Assembly (NCBI GenBank): GCA_023052935.1
Contig: CM041295.1
Coordinates: 164,443,366 to 164,507,365, forward strand
Direction of reading: 5' to 3'
Length of the DNA stretch: 64,000 nucleotides
Source: Piezodorus guildinii
Lineage: Eukaryota; Arthropoda; Insecta; Hemiptera; Pentatomidae
How positions within the stretch are numbered: the first letter of the stretch is position 1; every line of letters begins with the position of its first letter. Both the position numbers and the translations under genes were made by a program. Under the pieces are notes generated by a model, which saw nothing but the letters and a program-made list of their open reading frames with translations, was not told the DNA's origin and ran no database searches. Below are positions 1-11,378 of the stretch, in pieces.

Positions 1-1795
1 GCCGAGGACAAATCTTAAAAATATGTTCATAATTCGCTTAAGCCTGTCCTCGAGCGCAATCGAGAGTCCACCATATACCCCGCAGCAGTAGTCAAAGTGG
101 GGGAAAATAAGTGAGGAGACAAGGAGCTTACGGGTGGATCGCGGAAGAAGATGGCGGGAGCGAAGAAAAAATTTAAGGGTACTTATTGTTCTACGGGATA
201 TTTGGGCAATATGGGGTTTCCAGGAGAGGGTTATGTCAATGGTAATCCCAGGTTTTTGACAGAGGAAGTGAAGGTGATTGGGTGGTCATTTAGGGTTAGA
301 GTTGGAAATGTAGTATGGGATCTGAGGAGGGAATTGGAACCTATAACAATGGCTTGAGTTTTCATAGCATTTAGCCTTAATTTATTTAGAGTTGCCCAGG
401 CACAGATTCTATCTAGATCTTCCTGAATATTGGCAAATGCTACTAGACACTCGGAGGGAGAGAAGGATAAGTAGATCTGGAAATCGTCAGCGTATAAGTG
501 GTGGGAGCAGTGATGGACGGAATTGGGAAGATCATTGATATAGGAATTAAAAAGGAGAGGAGATATGCTTGAACCTGGGCCACACCTGCCGAGAGACCAA
601 GGAAGGAAGATAGAGGATGGTTAGGAAGTCCTATTAGAGAGAAATGATTTAAACCAATTTATCGTGCTGTTGGAGAAGGATAGAGACTGTAGCTTGGAAA
701 TAAGGATAGAGTGATCAAGTGAGTCAAAAGCTTTTGAGAAGTCTAGAAGTATTAGTACTGTCAGTTTCTTTTCGTCTATGGCAGTATGTATGTCACTAGT
801 GATTTTGAGGAGGGCGGATTGTGTGGAAAAGCCGGGTCGGAAACCAGATTGGAGAGGATCAAGAAGTTTGGATTTTTCAAGGAAGTTAGACAATTGTGAT
901 TAGACTATTCTTTCTAAAGGTTTGGAAAGGTTAGATAGGAGGGAAATTGGGCGATAGTCTTTAGGGGATATAGGGTTAGAGGTTTTATTTATAGGATGAA
1001 CTATTGCTTTTTTCCAAGTCGTAGGATATACGGAATTTTTAAGGGAAAAATTATATATGACGAGAAGAACTGGTAGGATGTCGGGAAGGCATAATTTTAG
1101 TAACTTTACAGGTATTCCATAAAATCCTATTGAGTTGGTATGGGATTTCATAATAGAGGATATAAGGTCAGTTGGTGAGATATCGGAAAAATAAAAATTA
1201 TCAGGATTAAATGATGGGATTGTTGAAAACTCGGGAGGAGATAGTGTAGAAGTATCAGAGGAGATGGATGAGAAGTAAGAATTTAATTCATTGGGTGAGA
1301 CTTGAGAGACTGGTAAAGAAGATGATTTGCAGAGTGAGAGTTTGCGGAGGAGTTGCCATTTTGACTTGGAATCAGGAGTAGAGGAGAAGGCTGTGTGAAA
1401 GTAATTTGTTTTTGCCTGTCTGATTGTTGCCTGAGTAAGATTGCGGAGTGCCCTGTACGCCTGATAGTCCTCTGTTAGTCTTGTACGTCTAAAGCGTCTG
1501 CGGGCTGCCTCACGCCTCTTTTGTAAGTCTTTTATTTCTGGATTCATCCACGGAGCGGGACGGCGACGGAAGGTACAGGTTTCGAGAGGAGCATGTTTTT
1601 CTAGGATACTGAGGAGATTGGAAGTGAGAATGTCAACCATTGGGTCAATAGTTGAACAGGTATAAATTGTATTCCAATTCATGGATTCTAGGTTGAGTAA
1701 AATATTGTCTCGGGTGAGATTATCTAGGTTTCGGAAAGTTGATGTTTTAGGAAGGAACGCTGAAGTTTGGAAATTGTATGAAATTTGGATAAGAT
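1..1795 (-). pseudogene. CR1-a ORF2, linker and reverse transcriptase part
   Basis: This is the second half of the CR1-a ORF2, whose endonuclease half lies beyond the CR1-b insertion at 6513-7146. Visible RT landmarks, in minus-strand order, are the KDYRPISLLSNLSK block (about 900-980), the LLDFSKAFDSLDH block (about 720-780), the YADDFQIYLSF catalytic block (about 480-520), and a PHFDYC-type thumb segment near 60-110. The frame changes around 893-900 and again further left, so it is a broken gene. The upstream 5' part (about 1440-1600) is the arginine-rich linker common in CR1-type ORF2. The product would copy the element RNA at a nicked target. The end lies outside the window. Confidence 0.85.
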
Positions 1796-2141
1796 TAAAT
1801 GAAATGAAAATGAAATGAAAATAAATTTTATTCTGGGACATCTAGTCCCCTAAGAATAATATAAATGTACAATAAAATATTTAAATTCTGGCTATATAAA
1901 TTTTAACAACATGGTATCAAATTATATAGCATATGGTATATACATGCATGCACACACACAGACATACACACATATATACACACATAACATTCATTTATAT
2001 ACCTACATATTTATACATACATTCACAAACACAAACACATATATATACATATACAAGGTCATATTACTTCAAAGAAATACAGATATTAAAACAAAATATA
2101 GTGAAAATTAAGATAAAAATAAAGAGGCCAAACGATTAAGT

Positions 2142-4922
2142 TTATAAAGGCACGGAAGATTGATGTTCGAGGAGATGGATAAATAGGTGATGTTTGAAGG
2201 AGGCTAAGGATTGGCATGTACGAATTCCAAAGGAATTCCAAAATGAAGATGCACGTATGACAAAGGATCTCTTAAAGGAAGCAGTTCTGTGGGATGGAAT
2301 GAGCAAGTTCGAGGGCTGGGATCTTGTGTTGATAGAGTGGACAGAGGATAGGGGGGTGAACATATTGTAGATATAAATGGGTTTTTTTGGTTCTAAAGGA
2401 TTGGTAAAGGTAAGTTCCTAAGAAGTATTGTCGTCGGAATTTTGGGTAAAGCCACTTCAACTCTGCATACCAGGTGGAGACATGAGAGCGCCTGGGAATT
2501 CCGAAGATGAATCTAATGAAACAGTTCATCAGTCTCTTCAGCCTCATCTCAAGCGTCTCGGACAGTCCTCCAAACACAGGCAGCCATAATCAAGTGTCTT
2601 CCCCCACAAGAGAGGATACTAGGAGTTGGCGGGTTTTAAGGGGTATAAGTTTGCGTAATCGGAGGAACTGTTTAAGGATAGCTATGGATTTTCTAGAAAT
2701 TTGGAAAATGTGATTATTCCAGGAAAGGTTTTGGTCGAGGAATACACCTAGGTTTCTAACGGACGTATGGAAGATAATGGGTCTATGGTTGAGGTAGAGT
2801 AAAGGGTGACAGGTGAGGGAGTTGAGGAAATGTTTGGAACCAATGAGGATGGCTTCGGTTTTATCGATATTAAGCTTTAGGCCATTATTGATGGCCCATA
2901 AATTGATGCTGTCGATGTCTTCTTGTAATTTTTGGACCATCTCAGGCATTTCGGTGGGATGGAAGGAAAGGTAGATTTGGAGATCATCGGCATATAGGTG
3001 GTATTTAGAGTGATGTATGGAATTGGGTAGGTCATTAATATAGATCGAGAAAAGGATAGGTGAAAGTGATGATCCCTGAGGAACTCCATGTGTTAACAGG
3101 ATCGGTGAGGAAGGAGGTTTATTTGGGATTATCACAGTTTGAGTTCGGGCAGATAGAAAGGAGAGGAACCAGTTTAAGACACTATCAGATACTGAGAGGT
3201 TTCGGAGTTTAGAAAGAAGGATTTCATGATTTACCATATCAAAGGCTTTGGAGAAGTCAAAGAGAACTAGGATTGATATTTTCTTTTTGTCTATGGAGGA
3301 TTGAAGGTATTGGGTAATTTTTAGGAGAGCTGATTGTGTGGAATATTAGGATCTAAAGCCAGACTGGAAGGGAACAAGTAGAGATTTTTGTTCAAGGAAG
3401 TTATAGAATTGGGAGTGGACTATTCTTTCAAGCGGTTTTGAGAGGTTGGATAGGATCGATATAGGTCTGAAGTCCGATGCTAAGGAAGGGTTAGGAACTT
3501 TATTTAAAGGACGAACTATAACCTTTTTCCAGGCTATTGGAGAGAGAAGTTATAGATATGTAGGAGAGCGGGAAAGATGGCTGGGAGGCACAGTTTTATA
3601 ATTTTCACTGGGATTTGATCAGGGCCGTAATCATTGGTTTTGGATTTAAGGATAGAGTATAGGAGGTCGTCGGGTGAGATGTTCTGGAAATAGAAGTTTT
3701 CTGAATCAAAGGTGCGTTGAGGAAAGCAGATTTGGGTCGGGTAGGCATAAGAAGAGGATCAGCAAAATGCTTATTCAGTTCGTCGGGAGTTACGGGATGG
3801 ATGGAATTGGATTTTGAATTTATCACGGATAATTTTTTAAGGATTTTCCATTTGGATTTGGAATCAGGAGCTTGTGAAAGGGAATCATGGAAAAACTTAG
3901 CTTTAGCCCGGCGTATAGAAGATTGGGTGAGGTTTCTGAGGGATTTGAAGGTGGAGTAATCATTACTAATTTTTGTGCGTTTAAACTTTCTTCTGGCAGC
4001 ATCTCTTTGCCTCATCAAATCTCTTATCTCTTGATTAATCCACGGTGCTGGGAGGCGCTTGATGGCAGAAGTCTTGAGCGGAGCATGATTGTCAAGGAAA
4101 GTAAATAGATTTGAGGATAGGCATTCCACCATTTCATCAATGGATGTTAAGGAATAAATAGGTTCCAAGGATTGGGATAAAGGGTCAAGGTATGGATTTA
4201 TCTTTTCTGCTGTTAAGGAGTCTAGATCGCGCCAAGTGGTTTTCTTAGGGAATATTTGTGGAGTTGGAATATTATAGGAGATATTGATGAGATCGTGATG
4301 CGAAAGAAAAGGCAAAGGAAGCTGAGGATGCTAATTTATGAGAGGAGTCAATGATAAAGAGATCAAGCCATGTGCTGGAAAATTGCGTGTGATGAGTGGG
4401 TTGAAAAGGAACAATAAAAAGGTCTAGGAAATGAAAGAGGTTTGTCAGATATGATTTATCTGGTGAATCGGAGATAAGATTGGTATTGAGATCACCGGTT
4501 ATTATAACATGGTTGTACATTGGTATATAGGTAAATAGGGAGGATTCGAAGGTGGATTCATATCGGATTTGAGGAGGACGATATATGACGATGAATAGGA
4601 GAGTAAAGGTATCTTGAAAAATTTCTAGGAATAGTTATTCGATATGAGGAGTGTTAGGAGAGGGAGATTTTAGGAGGGTTTTGACTCTCAAACTATCATG
4701 AACGAAAGCACAGACCCCTCCTCCAGTTCTGTCCTCTCGATCATGACGAATGAGGGTATAATTAGGAATGGATACAGAGGACGTTGGGATAAAAGGTTTT
4801 AACCAAGTTTCAGAAACAGCAATAATATGGTAGAAATTGTGAAGGAAATAGTCGAGAAATTCGTCATAGTGCGCCTGAAGGGATTGGGAGTTAACATGGC
4901 AGGATAATAGGATATTAGGCAT
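2142..4922 (-). pseudogene. CR1-b ORF2: APE endonuclease and reverse transcriptase (broken)
   Basis: The 5' part (4635-4922) starts with a NILLSCHVNSQSL block and has the catalytic AVSETWLKP motif and a TGGGVCAFV segment, typical of the APE-type endonuclease that nicks target DNA. The GDLNTNL block follows at 4272-4520, then the linker with the HAPLKTSAIKRLPAPW segment (3605-4315). RT blocks are a FDFSKAFD-type motif near 3240-3290, GVPQGSSLSPILFSIYIND and YADDLQIYLSF within 2590-3237, and a C-terminal tail ending near 2142. At least four frame changes and stops break it, so no intact protein is made. The layout is the same as in CR1-a and in the plus-strand fragment at 11,840. Confidence 0.85.
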
Positions 4923-5269
4923 TTATGGAAAGAAAAGGGTTTGTATTATTTAAGGTTTGGGAAGAAAAGGAACAATAGTAACAATAATAATATAAAATAG
5001 GTAATAATATGCTTATTTCTAGATATTCAGAAATTATGAATACAATAATAAAAATAAATTCAGAAAAAAATAAAATATTCACTATCGGAGTAGCTATAAA
5101 ATAAAATTGTCTTGAAAAATGAAAGAAAAAAAAAGGCCTCTAAAAAAAAAGAATTTATCTTAATATGAAAAAGAAAAGAAAAGTTTTTTTTAATAAGAAA
5201 AAAAAACATTATTTTAAAAAATAAGAAGAAAAAAAATTTTACAGTATTAATGGGAACGGTGAGTTTATT

Positions 5270-6184
5270 TCATTGAAATATGTCCAAGTCCTCGGCTTTG
5301 TTGATGATGATTGCTGGCTGTCCGTCATCTCGTCTACAACGCACACGTCCTCCGGCAAACCACACGTATTTTATCCTGGCAGCGGCCTTCTTCTGCCTCG
5401 CCAACCAGTATAGGTGCCGATTAGAAGCAGACATCTCCTCCGCGATATAGATCCGGTCGTCGTTGTCCCAGCCAAGGTGCCTAGTGGTGAAGTCCCTTTT
5501 AACTTTTCGAAGGCGAATCACCTCGTCCCGGACTGTCTGGCGAACGAAGCGCGCGACTATCGCCGGTGGTCGGGGATCCTCTCCTCTCGTCCTTTTCCTC
5601 TCCACCTTATCCAGGTCCTCGGCCGAGATTCGTACGCCCAGAGCGGCTCCGATAGAGCAAACGACTCACTCGGGAGACTCTCCAGATTTTACTGGGATCC
5701 CTCTGATTTCTATAGAGTGGGAGAGTTGGGATTGCTCAGCATGGTTAAGTCTGACCTCCATGATTTTTAATTGATTTTTTAGGCAATTATTTTCGTTTAA
5801 TAATTTTTCAATTAGTTCGTCTTGTTTTATGGTTCTTTCCTCCATCTTTTTTAGTCTATCGTGGTTTTCAAAGCTCATATCAGCTTGTTTACTCATATTT
5901 TCTTTTATCTCCTTCATATCATCATTCAATCTACTCACCTCCCCTAATATGGCTAAAATATTTTCCTCAATATTTTTGCTTGCTGTAACAGTGTATGTTT
6001 TTGTTACTTGGGACTTTCCCGACAGCTCACAGTTACCACATAACCACTTCTTTTTCGCTTGCGCGAGATCTGGTTCTTGAATATTTGTGCATTTAATGTG
6101 GTATATAATTTTGCATATAAAGCACGAGAGCGTCGTCTTGTCCTCTCGGGAGATATTTATTTTACAGATGGGACACACTGCCAT
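5270..6184 (-). pseudogene. CR1-b ORF1: PHD-like finger, coiled coil, FP25-like domain (frameshifted)
   Basis: The N-terminus (5666-6184 frame) begins MAVCPICKINIS and carries a C4HC3-spaced finger (CPIC, CFIC, YHIKC, WLCGNC) in the first 55 residues, as in PHD fingers. A heptad-rich coiled coil covers about residues 75-150, followed by the conserved IEIRGIPVKSGESPE block. A frameshift around 5606-5666 moves the C-terminal part to another frame (5270-5605). That part has a DRIYIAEEMS...YWLARQK...YVWFAGGRVRCR pattern resembling the baculovirus FP25-type domain seen in many insect element ORF1 proteins. The likely role is RNA binding and nucleic-acid chaperone in the RNP; this is inferred from family knowledge. 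Confidence 0.8.
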
Positions 6185-6512
6185 AACGAGTGGGGTGGTA
6201 ACACTGCCAATGAGTAGTAGTGGGAGAAGGTGTGGTGGGGATGAGTGCGACAGTATTACTATAATACTCTCGCCGCGTAAACACTGCCGAGTTTATACTC
6301 CTTGACTATTATCTACTCAGTCCTCTTTAAATATTCTTTAAAGTAGAGCAATCTGTTTATTCAATCACCAAAGTGGTTATTATGCACTTTAATATTAAAT
6401 GAAAATAATTCTCACAGTTACAGAATATAACAACTAAGAATTGTAGACCGTAGGAGAACAAAATAACGTGGGTATTAGAAGATGTTGACAGCACAAAGGC
6501 TCAAGCCAGACT

Positions 6513-7146
6513 GATCGTGAGATGATAGGAAGGGAACAGGCACTTGAGAAGCGGAAAGAAGATTTCGCTCGGAATCTATGATATTTAGGTCAAGCCAAGT
6601 GTCGGAATGAAGAGTGTGATGAGTTGGAGCATATGGAACGATGAACAGATGAAGAGAGAAGAGGTTATCAAGGTAATGTCTATCATAGGAGTCAGAAAGG
6701 AGGTTGGTGTTAAAATCACCGCATATTATGATATTATTATACAGAGGGATGTATTTGTAAAGGACAGATTCAAAGGATGGGTCAAAAGGTACTAAAGGGG
6801 GTCGGTACACCACAGCATAGAGGAGAGGGTTTGCATTGTAGGAGATTTCGACGAAAAGGAATTCAATATGAGGATATTCGGAAGCAGAAGAGATCTCTAA
6901 GACATTGGATTTTAGGCTATTGTGGACATAAAGACCTACACCACCGCCAGTCCGGCCAACCCGGTCATGGCGAATTAGGGAATGATCAGGAAGGGAAATG
7001 GAAGAGGAAGGGATGTAAGGTTTTAACCAGGTTTCGGAAACTGCTATTATGTGGTAGAAGTTATCGGTAAAGTATTGGAAAAATTCGTCAAAATGGGCGG
7101 GTAAGGACTGGGCGTTAACATGACAGGTGATTAGGGCATTAGACAT
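6513..7146 (-). pseudogene. CR1-a ORF2, APE-type endonuclease part
   Basis: A 5' ORF2 segment starting MSNALITCHVNAQSL. It has the catalytic AVSETWLKPYI motif (about residues 34-44), RTGGGVGLYV, IICGDFNTNLL (about residues 140-150), a TWLDLNIID block and a final FLSSHD block. These are the landmarks of the APE-like endonuclease that opens the target site for target-primed reverse transcription. The frame continues a few codons into CR1-b sequence (to 6475) before stopping. The missing downstream part is at 1-1795. The domain itself is open throughout, unlike the rest of ORF2. Confidence 0.88.
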
Positions 7147-7417
7147 ACGGGAAAGGTGGGGGAAAAGTAAACAGATTCAAAGGGAAGACGCTCGAGCAAT
7201 AATATGATAAACAATCAACTGCATATATACTGAAAATAATAAAGAAAGCCTTTGTAGTGAAACAATTGAAAATAATAATATATCATCTGTTAAAAAAACA
7301 AAATAATTGAATAAGAAACATAAAATTCAAAAAAATAAGTCTTAAAAAACAAAGTATTTCCGTAGATCCAGTGGTCATTTCTGGTTCACAGCCGTTGGGT
7401 AGACGGGTGCCCACAAG

Positions 7418-7695
7418 TCAGCCAAACACGTCTAGGTCCTGAGCTTTGTCGATGAAGACGACAGGGTTGCCATCTTTACGGCAACGCACTCTGCCGGAAG
7501 CAAACCACATGTACTTAATTTTTTCTCTAATCTCTTCTGCCTGGCGAGCCAGTATAGACGCTTGTTCATTGGAGACATCTCTTCGCTAAGATATATTCGG
7601 TGAGAGTCATTCTCTTGCCATCCGATGTCCCGCGTCGAGAAGTCTCTCTTTACTTTCCTATTCATCACTAACTCGTCACGCGTTGTTTGTCGTAC
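7418..7695 (-). pseudogene. CR1-a ORF1, C-terminal FP25-like part
   Basis: The C-terminal third of the CR1-a ORF1, separated from its N-terminal part by the LTR element that begins at 7696. It keeps a RQTTRDELVMNRKVKRDFS segment, a RIYLSEEMSPMNKRLYWLARQ block and, after a frameshift near 7525, a GNPVVFIDKAQDLDVF ending with a stop at 7418-7420. The pattern matches the equivalent part of CR1-b and the FP25-like domain of other insect elements. The frameshift and the insertion both disable it. Confidence 0.8.
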
Positions 7696-8101
7696 AGTTA
7701 ATGAATCACACACAGTGAAGATATTAAAATACTGCTTTTATTATCAGAATACAATATATATTCAGAATACAATAAACTGTGCTGAGGAGTTAGGGTGACT
7801 ACAAGTGTACATTACGAGGTCTCCTTCTATGAGTGTGACACAAGTAAATGTTACAACTAGAGTAATGAGTTTTGAGGATCAAAGGGTATATATAGCAAGG
7901 GATTGTAGAGGGAATAAGGATTCGGCATGGGTACCTCAAAGCAAGTGCTTCCAGATGGTTGGGTCCTAAGTACAGGTATGTGTTCTTTGTCGGTACTTGG
8001 TCTGTCCTTTCTAGGTTTATGGGTGACACCCTCAGGTATAGAAAAGGAAGTTATTAATAATTACTGTATATTATTTATAAGTTAAGTCTCATTCTATAAC
8101 T
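7696..8101 (-). repeat. 3' LTR of the gag-only element
   Basis: A 406-bp direct repeat, identical by eye to 10,324-10,729, with AGTTA/TAACT inverted ends. On the element's strand it has a TATATATA box (7887-7894) and a downstream AATAAA (7737-7742), so U3, R and U5 are plausibly complete. A 76-codon open frame inside it is the same in both LTRs and is not regarded as a gene. Confidence 0.92.
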
Positions 8102-8116
8102 ACTCTCCCCCTTAAG
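8102..8116 (-). promoter_or_regulatory. Polypurine tract of the gag-only element
   Basis: On the minus strand the sequence directly before the 3' LTR is AAGGGGGAGAG, the usual purine run that primes plus-strand DNA synthesis. Its position against the LTR fixes the element's orientation. Confidence 0.75.
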
Positions 8117-8767
8117 CACGAAGCCCCTTGAGTGCAATGTTTAAGTTTGTCAGTTAATATTGTTATAATAAAGTAGTCCTTCAGCCGGAGGTTCTGGATA
8201 GGAAAGTGTATTGTAGGAAAGGATTCTACAGGAATGGGAACAGTGACATTTTTCCAAAGTTTACAATAATTCTTAAGAATATAAATGTATACAATCAAAA
8301 CTTTTTAAAAAAAACTTAATTACAATAATTGATGTTACATACAATAATTAATTAGTTTTACCAATCGTCATTATATTATTCCTATAAAAATTTATACATT
8401 GTTAATAGTCTTGAAACTTATAAGTACAATTATATAAAACTAAAATTTCTCATTATTATCTATAAATAATTAAAAACATAACCATAACACTAAATTAAAC
8501 AAAAGCATGAACTATGTTGTTTTTTATTACAATCTATAAAACGTTTTCTCAATTTTTATATAAACATTTTTTTTTTCTTTTTTTCTATTTATCTTATAAA
8601 GTTATTATTACCTATATATAGTTCTAAAAATAACATTTCAAATTAGTGTAAACAATTGACAATGAATATTAACATTAAGTGCAACCATATAATAAACAAT
8701 ACACTATTATAAATATTTTTATTTCTTGTTTTTTTTTTTTTTTTTTTTTTTTCTATCAATTTTAAAA

Positions 8768-9858
8768 CTACATACATCTCGGACCGCTATCACTGTTGAG
8801 ATTTTCATCTGGCTTCAACGTCCAGAGATATATTAAATCTTTTCTAATGGATTTTACCATTTTGGGAATATTTCCTGAGGAAACCTTTTTTCTGGAATTC
8901 TTATTTAATTGAGGGGGTTTCATTACCTCTTTCGTTTTAATTATAACATTCTGTTTATGTAAACTCGCATTATAAGTTGATATTTTATTATTATAGTCGA
9001 GCGATTTATTATTTTTAAATTTTAATTTATCTTTATGGATAGCCGGAGGCTCCTTAGACTGGCTTGTCCTGTCATCATACATAGATTGTTTGTTATGTTT
9101 AAAGTTTTGATTTGACAATTTGTTTAATTTAACTTTCGATTTAGCACCAAATTGATTTACTTTTTTGATATATTTTTTCGAATTCCTTTTTTTTCCTTTA
9201 GTAAATTTAATACGATGTATAGAATATGTTTTTATTTTTTTGGATATTTTGACATTTTTCTTTTTCGTTTTCGACCGATGTGATTTTTGTTTTGTTGAGT
9301 TTTCTTTTTCGATGTTCACAATGTTATTTAAATTATCCCACTTTGAATTTTCTCTCTTATTTATTTCTGGATCTAAACTAAATGTTTTCCCGGTTTTGTC
9401 TCTATCTTGTTTTAGCGGTAATGTTTCAGAGTCTATTTTCTTTTCTTGAATGTTAATTTTAGGTAATTGTTCAAATTTATTATTTGGAATTACGGATTTT
9501 ATTTTTGGCTGTTCGTCAGCGTCTTTTGACAAAAAATGTTCGGGTGGAAAAGGTTTATTAAAATTTGTCTCGGTTGGGTTATGATCTTTAAATTTACGTA
9601 TTAGAATATTTAACAAATCGTCAATATTGTTTAAATCATAAAACTTAATTTTATCCGCGACTGTTTTAGAAAGGTGACATTTGGCCATCTTACATATCCT
9701 GAATTCATTAACGATTCAAATGGATTATTTTCTGCACAAAAAGTGTCTTTAATTTCTTTTACGTTATTTATGAATTTAAACAAAGTATGCGGTTTACCAT
9801 CAAAGTACGACATAGGCATATGCTCAAAGTCTGAGTTTCGAAAAAGTAACGATTCCAT
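8768..9858 (-). pseudogene. Gag-like gene of the pol-less LTR element (one frameshift)
   Basis: The N-terminal piece (9631-9858) starts at an ATG at 9858 and has the SYFDGKPHTLFKFINNVKE segment. Its FDG...L..F pattern is like the start of the capsid domain of gypsy-group Gag. The frame changes between about 9690 and 9730 and continues to a stop at 8768 (ORF 8768-9688), where a DKIKFYDLNNIDDLLNILI segment resembles the end of a capsid domain. The rest is very lysine- and asparagine-rich with no CCHC knuckle, like the basic C-terminus of some errantivirus Gags. The total is about 360 codons. It would package the element's RNA. The assignment rests on the capsid-like pattern and position after the primer-binding site. 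Whether the frameshift is real or a sequencing error cannot be told here. Confidence 0.65.
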
Positions 9859-10305
9859 ATTTTTTATTTTTTTTATTTTTTTAGATATTAAAATCTTACT
9901 TATGTCTACTATAATTTAAATTTTACTTAAATTGTGCTCAGTAACAATCATTATCTGATTATATAAAAAAAAATTTGATGTGATTTTTATACAGCTTATA
10001 TTAGTATTAATAAAATGTCATACATTTTAAATGTTATCACAATTAAACAGCACATAAACAAACATATAAAATAAATAATTTAAAAATCTTACTGCGTTAG
10101 TTCTTAACATTCCTCCTGGATACCTGTTGAGCAGTGAAGTCCAGTGAGGTTCAGCAGGACATCTCGGGTGAGTATTGTCTTGACTGAAGGAGGGTGCGAG
10201 ATGATCTTCTTACTTGGTGTCTATCTTCTTGTAGATCCTTCTTCAGAAGTATCTTCGTCCTCTCGGAAACTGCGAAGGCATTCAAAATCTAATTTGATGC
10301 TTGCA

Positions 10306-10323
10306 GTGCCTGTCTCGGGCGCC
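10306..10323 (-). promoter_or_regulatory. Primer-binding site, tRNA-Lys-like
   Basis: On the minus strand the sequence next to the 5' LTR reads GGCGCCCGAGACAGG, preceded by the final T of the LTR. It would pair with a tRNA ending in ...CGGGCGCCA. It resembles the lysine tRNA primer site used by several retroelements, with one extra base. The primer identity is inference. Confidence 0.7.
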
Positions 10324-10729
10324 AGTTAATGAATCACACACAGTGAAGATATTAAAATACTGCTTTTATTATCAGAATACAATATATATTCAGAATACAA
10401 TAAACTGTGCTGAGGAGTTAGGGTGACTACAAGTGTACATTACGAGGTCTCCTTCTATGAGTGTGACACAAGTAAATGTTACAACTAGAGTAATGAGTTT
10501 TGAGGATCAAAGGGTATATATAGCAAGGGATTGTAGAGGGAATAAGGATTCGGCATGGGTACCTCAAAGCAAGTGCTTCCAGATGGTTGGGTCCTAAGTA
10601 CAGGTATGTGTTCTTTGTCGGTACTTGGTCTGTCCTTTCTAGGTTTATGGGTGACACCCTCAGGTATAGAAAAGGAAGTTATTAATAATTACTGTATATT
10701 ATTTATAAGTTAAGTCTCATTCTATAACT
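10324..10729 (-). repeat. 5' LTR of the gag-only element
   Basis: Identical by eye to the 3' LTR at 7696-8101. The TATATATA box falls at 10,515-10,522 on the element's strand. It is followed to the left by the primer-binding site and to the right by the GTAC target duplication and then the CR1-a ORF1. Confidence 0.92.
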
Positions 10730-10733
10730 GTAC

Positions 10734-11378
10734 GAACCGCGCGATGACAGAAGGCGGTTGGTGGTCATCTTTTTTCGGCCTGCGTCGCTCGACCATCCCC
10801 AGGCCTGCCGCTACACTGGTCACAAGGGCCGCTGGTGTTTCCCCCGGACGTACCGGAATGCCGCGAATTTCAATAGACCTGCAGAGTAGACCCTGCTCGG
10901 CCTTATTGAGGCGGACCTCCAGTTCGCTCACTCGGGATTTTAGCATTTTATTTTCCGTCGTGACTTCCTCTAGGTGTTTATTCTGACCCTCAAGATGTTG
11001 TTCTATTTTCGTTAGACGGTCATTTAACTGAAAACTTAGTTCCCCGTATTTTTCCAAAGAAGATTTAATACTTTTTATGTCTTCATTGATGTCGGTACTA
11101 AGTCGATTCACGGCGGCGAGTATATCTGCTGATGACGGTTCGTCGATCTTAGGCGAGCTTCTGGGCGGGCTAAACGATTTATCTTTACCCTGATAGGTCT
11201 TTCGTCCCTGGTCGCACGTTTTACATACCCAGCTCTTTTTTTGAGACTTTATAACCTCAATCTCTTTATCGTTCAAATTGCAACATTTGCCGTGGTAAAT
11301 TACGCGGCATTTGTTACAACTTAAATTGCTCCTGTCATCTCGTGTGATAGCGTTTTCACAGACCAAACACAGCACCAT
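10734..11378 (-). pseudogene. CR1-a ORF1, N-terminal PHD-like finger and coiled coil
   Basis: Begins MVLCLVCENAITRDD. It has a C4HC3-spaced finger in about residues 4-55 (CLVC, CNKC, YHGKC, WVCKTC), a serine- and proline-rich spacer, a long coiled coil (about residues 85-165) and the IEIRGIPVRPGETP block. The frame is intact up to the LTR insertion, where VIARFV runs into LTR sequence. The remainder is at 7418-7695. About half the residues match the CR1-b ORF1 by eye, so the two are related but separate families. The likely role is RNA-binding chaperone of the CR1 RNP. Confidence 0.85.

Larger units (their letters stand above)
1796..6512 (-). mobile_element. Near full-length CR1-like element CR1-b nested in CR1-a
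   Basis: A 4.7-kb minus-strand element. From 5' to 3' it has a 5' leader (6185-6512), ORF1 (5270-6184), ORF2 (about 2142-4922), a 3' UTR with CA/TA-rich simple sequence, a small hairpin (1835-1849) and a terminal run of CATTT-like repeats (about 1798-1825). It splits the CR1-a ORF2: endonuclease text ends at 6513 with an SSHD block and resumes at 1795 with an ISYN block, exactly as in the uninterrupted CR1-b homologue. The trinucleotide GAT (plus strand) is present at 1793-1795 and 6513-6515, which is consistent with a very short target duplication or simple overlap. Several frameshifts are present. Confidence 0.85.
7696..10729 (-). mobile_element. Gag-only (pol-less) LTR retrotransposon, recent insertion
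   Basis: A 3034-bp minus-strand element with 406-bp LTRs at 7696-8101 and 10,324-10,729. By eye the LTRs are identical. They start AGTTA and end TAACT, and are flanked by a 4-bp GTAC duplication (7692-7695 and 10,730-10,733). The internal 2222 bp hold a primer-binding site beside the right LTR, a gag-like frame and a polypurine tract beside the left LTR. No protease, RT, RNase H or integrase is visible. LTR ends of the AGT...ACT type and a 4-bp duplication are known for gypsy-group elements. Identical LTRs point to a recent insertion, presumably driven in trans by an autonomous relative (inference). It splits ORF1 of CR1-a. Confidence 0.88.

Noticed and set aside
1911..2139. Two overlapping plus-strand ORFs with His/Thr/Ile repeats
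   Set aside because: They lie in the CA/TA-rich simple sequence of the CR1-b 3' UTR.
7799..8029. 76-codon ORF in the LTR, present also at 10,427-10,657
   Set aside because: It is repeated only because the LTRs are the same; it overlaps the TATA region and has no known motif.
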